Source: Paraglomus occultum
Taxonomy: Eukaryota > Glomeromycota > Glomeromycetes > Paraglomerales > Paraglomeraceae
Assembly: GCA_910592205.1 (NCBI GenBank)
Contig: CAJVPJ010001395.1
Coordinates: forward strand, 1-10,097
Direction: 5' to 3'
Length of the DNA stretch: 10,097 nt
Below the pieces are notes generated by a model. That model did no database searches, was not told where the DNA came from, and saw only the letters and a program-made list of their open reading frames with translations. A program made the position numbers and the translations under genes. Positions 1-6,488 of this stretch are shown here, piece after piece; position 1 is the stretch's first letter, and each line of letters opens with the position of its first letter.

Positions 1-304
1 TAAGCATATTAGTTAGTGGGAATATTTACAAAATTGGCATCGTTTGTTATATTGAACTTTTACTGACTTTTCTGTCACCTTCTGCCAGGGTAAGTTTACG
101 TAGAAATGTTAATCATACATTACATTTCAACGGCATATTTATATCGGTCGTTAACAGATGTCCCGATTAGTATATAATTATTGTCACGTCATTGGAATGT
201 CATTTTTGTCTTGTTCTCTATGTATTTATGTATATTGATTATCAGTCGGGAAATGAAATTGACACAGTCGTTATTCAACTTTTAACATTTACTTACTCAT
301 ATAG
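1..304 (+). other. Presumed intron and unresolved upstream part of the acyltransferase gene
   Basis: The recognisable acyltransferase exon begins right after an acceptor (catatag, ending at 304), so the bases before it should be intron. A strong donor (gtaagt) starts at 90, directly after a pyrimidine-rich stretch ending in ccag. Reading 3-89 is open in the matching phase, but its translation does not resemble the family segment that should precede the Gly-Met-Gln-Phe-Phe motif. I therefore do not call an exon here. The catalytic HX4D motif expected upstream is not visible and must lie before the window. Confidence 0.45.
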
Positions 305-1071
305 GGGATGCAGTTTTTCCAGTTCATTTTTCTGAAAAGAAGCTGGGCGGCGGATAAGGATCATTTGGGAAAGACAATGCGTGATTTAGCAAAGTCAATG
401 AAACCGCTGTGGTTACTCATATTTCCAGAGGGAACGCTTATCTCAGATTGTACGCGGAAAACATCTCAGAAGTTTGCAGAGAAAGCTGGTTTGGTACGTC
501 CATAACGAGTCGCGGGAATGTCATGAATGTCGTAATACGTTCTCCACGCTCACATCACGCTCTCTGCCCCCTGTCTCTTTTGTCTTCTCTACTAATCATA
601 AAGGTCGACCACAAGCACCTCTTGCTTCCTCGCTCAACAGGACTCCTTTTCTGTATGAAGGAGCTTCAAGAGTCTGTAGACTATATCTATGACATGACAA
701 TTGGTTTTGATGGTGTTCAATCCGGAGAATATCCGGAAGATCGTTACACATTACGTCGGATATTTTTCGAAGGACGCTACCCACCCACCATCCATGTTCA
801 TGTTCGTCGATATGCAATTGCTGATATTCCAAATGATGAAAATAAGTTTACAGAATGGCTACGGCAACGCTGGACAGAAAAGGACGATCTGATGACAGAA
901 TTCTATTCCAAAGGACGATTTACATCTATTTACGATTCCCCCAAGATAATGAAGATACAGATGAGGAATATTATAGAACTAGCGCAGATTTGGTATTTTA
1001 TGGTGCCTTGTGTCATTGTATGGTATTTGATTAATACTTATAGTTTCGGATGGGCTATTCCATCAGTTTGA
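305..1071 (+). CDS. Membrane glycerolipid acyltransferase (LPLAT, LCLAT/CST26-like), 3' part, two exons
   Basis: Join 305-493 and 604-1071, giving 218 residues of the C-terminal part; the 5' exons are outside the window. The first exon carries GMQFFQFIFL followed by SWAADKDHL, then LLIFPEGT (FPEGT at 422-436), the acyl-acceptor-binding motif of the PlsC-type acyltransferase family. The second exon has LLPRSTGLL, YDMTIGF, YTLRRIFFEGR and PPTIHVHVRR, hallmarks of lysocardiolipin/lysophosphatidylinositol-type acyltransferases and especially of fungal CST26-like proteins. A hydrophobic segment near the C-terminus (about 985-1045) looks like a membrane anchor. The likely role is transfer of an acyl chain from acyl-CoA to a lysophospholipid in the ER or another endomembrane; the exact substrate cannot be read from the sequence. 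The reading frame joins cleanly (GGT TTG | GTC GAC) and ends in TGA. The catalytic HX4D motif is not in the window. Confidence 0.93.
494..603 (+). other. Acyltransferase intron (110 nt, phase 0)
   Basis: The donor is gtacgt and the acceptor is cataaag, with a near-perfect branch string ctactaat about 10 bases before the acceptor and a long pyrimidine stretch ahead of it. By chance the intron is open in the frame of the downstream exon, so a plain ORF call (409-1071) would run through it and replace the conserved FPEGT exon with nonsense. In the frame of the upstream exon it meets TAA after four codons. Confidence 0.9.
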
Positions 1072-2284
1072 CTGAATATCGGGAGGTATGTGCATTTATT
1101 CGGGTAGTAGATTATGTATATTTTTATATATGAATTTGAAAATATGTTATCTCTGAGACATCCTCAGTTGCACGATTTAGTGTTCTTCTCAATTCACATT
1201 GGATATCTTATCCGAATAGCAGAGGTATTAGTATGTTACAACTGGGCAGGATGACTGCTGTATTTCTATTTCTATATTTGTCCCCACTCATTTCAATTTC
1301 ATTAGAATATTTCCACAACTTGCTTTGAATACACTTGTCATATATCGCTTTTAATGATCTTACCATATGTACATATTATTGATTTCGTATCCCGTTGTAA
1401 CGCTTCTTTCGTAAAACGTAAATAGCATCTCTGATGTGCTGATTTATCCATTAAAGGACAGAATATTTAAAAGGGGTGTGTATAGGCTATTGATATGCAT
1501 ATGCTAACAAACAGAAATTTCGAACTGTTTTTTACGAGCATTATCAATATTACAGTACAAAAACCATATTGAGTTGGGATAGTCTGCTCACGTGGATGAT
1601 GTTCACATTAATATTACCTAATACGCAGACAAAGCAGGTTGAGTTAAATGCTACTAATAATAACCAAATAATATGCTTACTTAATTTCAAAGGATGTCGA
1701 GTTGTTGCTTCAAACTCGCAATATTAACGTGAAAAGTTTGTTACCAGCCAGATGCAGCTTTATTTCGCCGTCATTTTAACTAGTTTCGGCATTTTGTTGT
1801 TAGACATAAATATATATCCATCGGAATAATAACAAGTGATGATAAAGATAAAAGAGCTATTCTTTTGCAGTAAACTCTTTATCAGGATTGCACGAATATC
1901 TGTGAAGTAATAACAAAATCATATGAATTATTCAAGCCGGTTCTTATTTGAAGTTTCAACTTTCGTAGCTTTGTCACATGACATGATTTATTATAGTCCA
2001 TCCAATGTCTCCAGCCAGCAGAAACTGAAACAATATTGTTATTACTATAATAATAAGTAGGGAAACATTCCGTGATTGACTCTGTTTGAAATAATTATTC
2101 GATAACTTTGCTATTGTATTCATCTATTAGTTCTTCGACTGTTGTTTAAATTCAGTGTCGATTTAATATTAATATTTAATTTGGACAGGACATGTTAACT
2201 AATTGAGCAAATAAATGTATATAAACTTTGTTAATTGTATATAATTAATTATACCATACATTAAGTACAAATATTTAACGGAAG
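1072..2284. other. AT-rich spacer, no gene seen
   Basis: This is the 3' flank of the acyltransferase gene followed by AT-rich DNA. I see no ORF with coding character on either strand and no tRNA-like or repeat structure. Poly(A)-type AT runs after the stop (ttatgtatatttttatatatg, from about 1114) are compatible with the end of the transcript, but no single signal stands out. Confidence 0.6.
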
Positions 2285-3410
2285 AAGATAAATGAATAAC
2301 GCCCAAAACAATTACAGCAATACGACACATTGGATATTTGCGCGACAAATGCTTTCCAAAAAGGGCTAGAAAAAGAATTCCACAAACAAATCAGGAAATC
2401 CGGGAGAGAGATACGCAAACTCAAGAAATTCCACGCACAATTATTCCTTCCCGTGAAAGAATTGCAAGTGACGTCTGTGTATACGACACTATAATTATCG
2501 ATCTAATATAACGGAGAAACTTCGGCTCAATATCAAGTATCGATGGAACACGTTATTCGTATTGAACAAAAGGAACTAAAGTGTATGCCAATAGAATTTT
2601 ACAATGACCGTATAAAAGGGACAGTGAAGAAGAAATCCAACAATGGAGGGAAAAATCCGTCTGAATCATTATACACGAATTAACAGAAGAAAGCCTCAGT
2701 TGTGGAGTAAGTAATAAAAAGAAAAAATACAACTACATCCCGTACATATGACGATTTGAAGAAAAACCTCCGCAGAATATGTAGCCCGAATCAAAAAATG
2801 TTCGCGTTGTAATGGAGAGTGATCGAGACGAAGATAGATAATTTTTACTGTTAACGTAAACGTAAATGGGCATTTCTATCGGTTGTAAGGAAAAGATAGG
2901 CGAAACAATAATTGGAAGAATAGTAGGTTTTATTGTCGAAACGATATAAAAGACCATCTAGCTAGGACAAAACTATCGTTTGTCACAAAAGGCAATGCTG
3001 CCTGTTGGAACGATCGGAGAGAATTCAACGAGAGGAAGCCTTAGAAGAAGAGAAATTTCTACCGATAGGTTGATTTTACCTTATGGAACAATTTATCTTA
3101 CGTAACAGCAGTTGTTAATAATGGAAAAGTACGCGAAAATATAAACAACTAATTGAAGAAAGGAAAAAAAAAGAATTATGGAACATACACAACAATATTT
3201 GCAGAAAAAATCGAAGAACTCAAAAAGAGAAAAGAAAAATTGATTTTTTCATTTAAATTTATCAAAAGAACATTTCTCCGACAAAAAAGAAGAGGGGAAA
3301 AACGAATGTTATGGAGGAAATTACCAACAGTGTGCGAAAAACAATGCGTAAAATGCATTGTAATAAATATTCGCCCAATTAAAAAAAAAAGTTGTATAAC
3401 ATATGTTACA
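2285..3410 (+). pseudogene. Purine-rich, decayed coding-like region, origin unknown
   Basis: The plus strand is strongly A/G-rich and contains several adjoining open stretches in different frames. One, about 2328-2511, reads IGYLRDKCFPKRARKRIP and on to DVCVYDTIIIDLI before a stop. The next, from about 2510 to 2683, includes MEHVIRIEQKELKCMPIEFY and ends at TAA. Further pieces, rich in Lys and Glu, are broken by isolated stop codons up to about 3400. No intact start-to-stop gene and no convincing set of splice sites links them. The pattern suits an old mobile-element or gene remnant. I do not recognise a family; a gag-like nucleic-acid-binding origin is only a guess from the basic composition. 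Confidence 0.3.
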
Positions 3411-3721
3411 TAATTTATTAGATATTACCAACTTTACATTAAACTATAATGTCCCTTATTATGAGATATAACCTCCTTGGGAATGCTGGCAGATTAATTC
3501 TACTTCTCTTTTCGACAAATATTAATATATCAAATCTTAAATAATATGCCTTTAAGTCCGTTGCCTGGTCTGGCAAATCAAGGAAACTTTCCCCTAAACA
3601 GTATATAAGTTCATCTTTTTATCCAATGTTTGTACATAGTAGTTTGATACCCTTCTCACGCTTCAAACACGTTTTCACAACACTTTTATATTAATCTGTA
3701 TTTTTAATCTCTACTACTACG
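3411..3721. other. AT-rich spacer, no gene seen
   Basis: No coding-like reading frame, RNA gene or repeat was seen on either strand. Confidence 0.5.
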
Positions 3722-3900
3722 TTTAGTCGTAGAAATAACCTCCCTCAGCATACAATCTTGGTGTTGATTCCAGCAAGTCTAGGCCAAAAGATTTCAACAT
3801 TTTAGCTGGGTATGAGTTTGGTACAAGAACAGTGCACAGTCACTCTCAATAAGATGAAGCCATCGGGCCAGACCAAAATGTTTAGCTCGCTCATTCCAAC
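3722..3900 (-). pseudogene. Short decayed coding-like fragment, frame broken
   Basis: This patch is less AT-rich than its surroundings and is nearly open in several frames. On the minus strand one frame reads from about 3898 (WNERAKHFGLARWLHLIESD...) to a TGA, and another takes over (TVLVPNSYPAKMLKSFGLDL...YAEGGYFYD) to a TAA at about 3725. The plus strand also has a 38-codon open stretch here (VDSSKSRPKDFNILAGYEFG), so the original coding strand is not certain. I recognise no domain. A frameshifted remnant of a repeated element gene is the likeliest reading. Confidence 0.22.
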
Positions 3901-3971
3901 CTTATGATTCTCAGAAACAATTTTTCAAAAAAGAAATGCCGTCTTTCATTTATTACAATTATCGAAAGTTT

Positions 3972-4000
3972 ATTATAACGAAAAATCTCATTATAACGAA
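3972..4000 (+). repeat. Two direct copies of attataacgaa, 18-bp period
   Basis: The 11-base string attataacgaa occurs at 3972-3982 and again at 3990-4000 with 7 bases between. Strings of this kind (ttataacga) are seen near the ends of some pogo/Tc1-like transposons, but no inverted mate (ttcgttataat) was found elsewhere in the window, so a transposon end is not established. Confidence 0.45.
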
Positions 4001-4245
4001 GTCATATTTGAGTCACGCAAAACATCATTTATCAAGCGAAAATTTCTTTATTATCAGTATTTCTACTTCTGAGTTGATATTCCAAAAGTAGATTTTCATG
4101 ATTCCTTTTTCATGTGACGTAATTTCTACCTACAGATTAAAACTATAATTGAATCTCACATTAATAAAGTATACGTTGATACAGTGCTGCCAATAAAAAT
4201 ATGAAATATACTTGTCAAATACATTTACTGTATAATACAAATAGG

Positions 4246-4608
4246 TCATAAAAGAGCTAGCACGAGCATAAAATTATTACTCTTCAAGATGTACGCATTC
4301 TTAACACAGAGACTCTTGCAAATTGATTTTAAATACACAACCGCGATTGACATTTCTACTAAGCCATGAATTACATCATAAAATTTTTCATGGTAGTAGC
4401 AATGGTTATTTTTTGGTTTTCCATTGTGACACTCTCCTTGAATGCATGGTGATATTATTATACCATTCACTGTTAGGTGATTATGATTTCTGATACTTTC
4501 AAAGTGAGTATGACCAATTCCTAAATGTTGAGATACGTTTTCTGACACAGAGGCATATTTTGTGTGTCCTTTATTAAGCACAGCTAAGGTGGACCTCTGA
4601 AGCTGCTT
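4246..4608 (-). pseudogene. Unrecognised 111-codon ORF within a repeat-derived stretch
   Basis: The minus strand is open from a TGA near 4617 to a stop at 4246-4248, with no ATG near its beginning; the earliest start-like codon is a GTG at 4581. The peptide includes LAVLNKGHTKYASVSENVSQ, then a His/Asn/Cys-rich middle and a hydrophobic end. The first 52 bases belong to a repeat also present at 9158-9209, which argues that this is part of a dispersed element and not a host gene. No family was recognised. Codon use and the absence of a proper start fit a decayed fragment. Confidence 0.25.
4557..4608 (-). repeat. Dispersed repeat, copy C
   Basis: On the minus strand this 52-base segment (beginning aagcagcttcagagg) aligns without gaps to 9158-9209 on the plus strand with 40 of 52 bases identical by my count. 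All 12 differences are transitions. It forms the beginning of the unrecognised minus-strand ORF. Confidence 0.75.
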
Positions 4609-5166
4609 TTTTCACATCATATAAAAATACATGTTTGAGCCTAATAGGAGCTATATGCTAAAAACTAAAGATTAGATGAATTAATATTACAAGACGTGAT
4701 AGAATGAGAGGGGGAAGGGGTTACCCCATTTAACATTCAACAATTTGTGGTGTAATAAAGCAACAAAAATTCTAACCTTAACATTCTGTTTTTTGATCAG
4801 AAATGCTTCCTCATGGCAATCATCTACATTCCATGATACTACATAATAATAAATGCATTCATCTACTAGTACTACTGTACTACATTAAGTTAGTACCAGA
4901 GTTTATCTCTGTAATAATAAATAATACGTAACAGTTTTGCAACTTAATACCTGAAGTAGAATAGAAGGTGATTGCAACCATTGTTGTAGATGTAAGGAAT
5001 TTGTTACCAGTGTGATTTACTGTATATATTAGAATAAACGTTTTACACAGTAAGTTTGTGCTTTCGTTACTTCAAAACATCAGTTTTTGTAATAACCCCT
5101 TGCAATATTCTAATAAAAACCGGTTTATTATTTCTACCATTGGTAAAGTGAAAACACTTTCCCGAT
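4609..5166. other. AT-rich spacer, no gene seen
   Basis: AT-rich sequence with many aataaa/taataat strings and no coding frame on either strand. A short G-run (gagagggggaaggggtt, near 4707) is followed by accccat, a local G/C-rich island without further structure. Confidence 0.5.
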
Positions 5167-5199
5167 ATCGACGGGAAACGGGTTAAGCTTGCCGTCGAT
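5167..5199 (+). promoter_or_regulatory. Perfect 8-bp inverted repeat in the 5' flank of the TAP26 gene
   Basis: atcgacgg at 5167-5174 is matched exactly by ccgtcgat at 5192-5199, separated by 17 bases. The block is unusually GC-rich for this flank and lies about 240 bases before the start codon at 5441. It could be a binding site for a dimeric regulator, but this is inference only. Confidence 0.35.
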
Positions 5200-5371
5200 T
5201 CGTAGAAACTGACATTTTTAAATACTGTTTAGTGAAGGAAACTTCCCCGACCTATAGATTTCGATTTAGCATCGTGAGAATTCCAAAACTAATTGTAAGG
5301 TCACTAATCGTCATTTACAATTTAAGATAATTGTTATTAATATTCGAAGTATGATTCTCTATCACTATTAC

Positions 5372-5440
5372 TATAATTTTATATTAACGCACATGACTGA
5401 AAAGGCACCTGTGTGAAAATTTTCAAACTTTGATTTCACC
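5372..5440 (+). promoter_or_regulatory. Likely core promoter of the TAP26-like gene
   Basis: A TATA-like stretch (tataattttatattaa, 5372-5387) sits 54-69 bases before the ATG at 5441. The start codon context tttcaccATGa is a good eukaryotic initiation context. In such an AT-rich genome a TATA-like string is weak evidence by itself. Confidence 0.35.
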
Positions 5441-6481
5441 ATGACTCGATCACATTCGTTTCGATCTCGCAGACCATTAAATTATCGTGAGAAAGGTGTG
5501 TATATATATATGAAATTCAGTAAACCAACATTCTAAAATGAATATATCTTTCTCTGATTTGCTCACGATGTAATAAATGCAGTTCAAAAAATAAAAAAGA
5601 ATAAGCTAATACATAAAGCGAAGGTTAAAAAGGAATTCCACAAATTTTTGAAGAAAGACGATTTCATTACCAAGACACCCGAATTTATTAGAAAAGTAAG
5701 CGCAGGAAAGCCTTTGAAATAGATAACCCAAATATCTAAACTCAATCTGATGATTTACTATAGATATTTGAAGAGGTTGAGGAAGAAGACGTGAAGGAAA
5801 CAGTCGATCATGAGCAACGGTCACAAGACACAGACAATAGTGACAATGCCGAACGTATAGAAGATGAAAACTGTCCGGATGAGGCGACTGATAATGTGAT
5901 GAGTAATGGCGAGCATTTAAATGCAAATGAATCTGCGACAGGCAAAGATAAAGCCCAGGGTGCAAGAAGCGTATGTGTAATGAATTGCTGCATTCATAAA
6001 CTGATTCCTTAACTGCTATAGAATTCGCTAAGCATACATACATTTCAATCCCTTAGCACATTAAAAAGAACAAGTAAGAGTTCATATGCAAAATTTTGTT
6101 GAGGCCTTTCAATATATCAGCTCATCTTTTGTTTTGCAGAAAACATAAACCAAATCCTTTCCAGAAAGTTCTCAATGAAAGCGAGCGACAGAGACAGGAA
6201 AAACGGGAACAAATAGAGGTAACGTGACAAACAGAAAAGTCCGTTTATTAATCACTATTTCGATCTGCTTAGTCATAACCTACGCCATATTCCTCATGAT
6301 CCGACAGGCTGCTCATAGGCAAAAAGAATTAGAAAAACAAAGGCAAGAAGTTTACACGGTTCAACGCAAGCGAACAAAAAAACAGTTGTGGAAACGAACA
6401 GTTAAAGGACAGCCGGTGATGAAGACACAGATCGAACATTTACTGTCGAAAATAAATCGTGAGATTAAAGATGAAAAATAA
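5441..6481 (+). CDS. FYV7: TAP26/CCDC59/Fyv7-family rRNA-processing protein, six exons, complete
   Basis: Join 5441-5495, 5583-5695, 5764-5970, 6057-6073, 6140-6218, 6308-6481: 645 nt, 214 residues plus TAA. All junctions are GT...AG and the frame is kept throughout. Residues 1-56 are basic (KLIHKAKVKKEFHKFLKK). Residues 57-125 are an acidic, probably disordered linker. Residues 126-157 carry the basic lead-in with PNPFQK (135-140). Residues 158-214 are a charged helical region ending in VKGQPVMKTQIEHLLSKI. That C-terminal pattern (KGQP, then a short amphipathic helix) is what identifies the Fyv7/TAP26 family. Yeast Fyv7 is nucleolar and needed for 18S rRNA maturation; human CCDC59 is the counterpart. 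The gene converges on the Sof1/DCAF13 gene with stop codons 7 bases apart. The exon 1 assignment rests on the good ATG context, the matching phase and the donor gtgtgt; it is the least certain part. Confidence 0.9.
5496..5582 (+). other. TAP26 intron 1 (87 nt, phase 1)
   Basis: The donor is gtgtgtatat and the acceptor is aaatgcag. It joins GAG AAA G to TT CAA and so links the proposed first exon to the basic KKNKLIHKAK region. The donor is weaker than the others in this gene, so this junction is the one to confirm with RNA. Confidence 0.7.
5696..5763 (+). other. TAP26 intron 2 (68 nt, phase 0)
   Basis: The donor is gtaagc and the acceptor is tactatag, with a branch-like string (ctgat) about 17 bases before the acceptor. 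It separates the basic N-terminal block from the acidic linker. Confidence 0.85.
6057..6073 (+). other. 17-nt microexon of the TAP26 gene
   Basis: This exon is too short for ordinary gene finding. It is preceded by atttcaatcccttag and followed by gtaagag, both strong sites. It encodes His-Ile-Lys-Lys-Asn plus two bases of a Lys codon. Without it, exon 3 (phase 0) cannot join the PNPF-containing exon at 6140, because that junction would hit TAA at once. With it, the frame continues into KKHKPNPFQK. The flanking introns are 86 nt (5971-6056) and 66 nt (6074-6139). Confidence 0.85.
6219..6307 (+). other. TAP26 intron 5 (89 nt, phase 0)
   Basis: The donor gtaacg directly follows GAG; the acceptor is gatccgacag, with the branch-like string cataacctac about 35 bases ahead of it. 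Read as coding, its second half looks like a membrane helix (LLITISICLVITYAIFLMI), but that is an artefact: the upstream exon frame stops at TGA inside it, and removal restores the family's charged helix. Confidence 0.9.
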
Positions 6482-6488
6482 TTTATAT
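6482..6488. other. 7-base gap between two convergent stop codons
   Basis: The TAA of the plus-strand gene ends at 6481 and the TAG of the minus-strand gene ends at 6489. There is no room for two 3' UTRs, so each transcript should run into the other gene's last exon. An aataaa string at 6451-6456 lies inside the last plus-strand coding exon, and aataat at 6504-6509 follows the stop; either could take part in 3' end formation of the plus-strand transcript. Confidence 0.9.

Noticed and set aside
409-1071. A 220-codon ORF taken as the acyltransferase
   Set aside because: It reads the first exon in the wrong frame and runs through the intron. The true join (305-493, 604-1071) recovers the GMQFF and FPEGT motifs.
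3153-3413. An 86-codon plus-strand Lys-rich ORF
   Set aside because: It is a low-complexity A-rich run with no domain; treated as part of the decayed 2285-3410 stretch and not as a gene.
5606-6043. A 145-codon minus-strand ORF
   Set aside because: It is the antisense shadow of Fyv7-like exons 2 and 3 and the intervening intron; its translation resembles nothing and the plus strand carries a recognised gene.
6224-6481. An 85-codon membrane-protein-like ORF beginning at a GTG
   Set aside because: Its first part, including the apparent membrane helix, is intron 5 of the Fyv7-like gene. GT...AG sites at 6219 and 6307 and the family C-terminus show that only 6308-6481 is coding.
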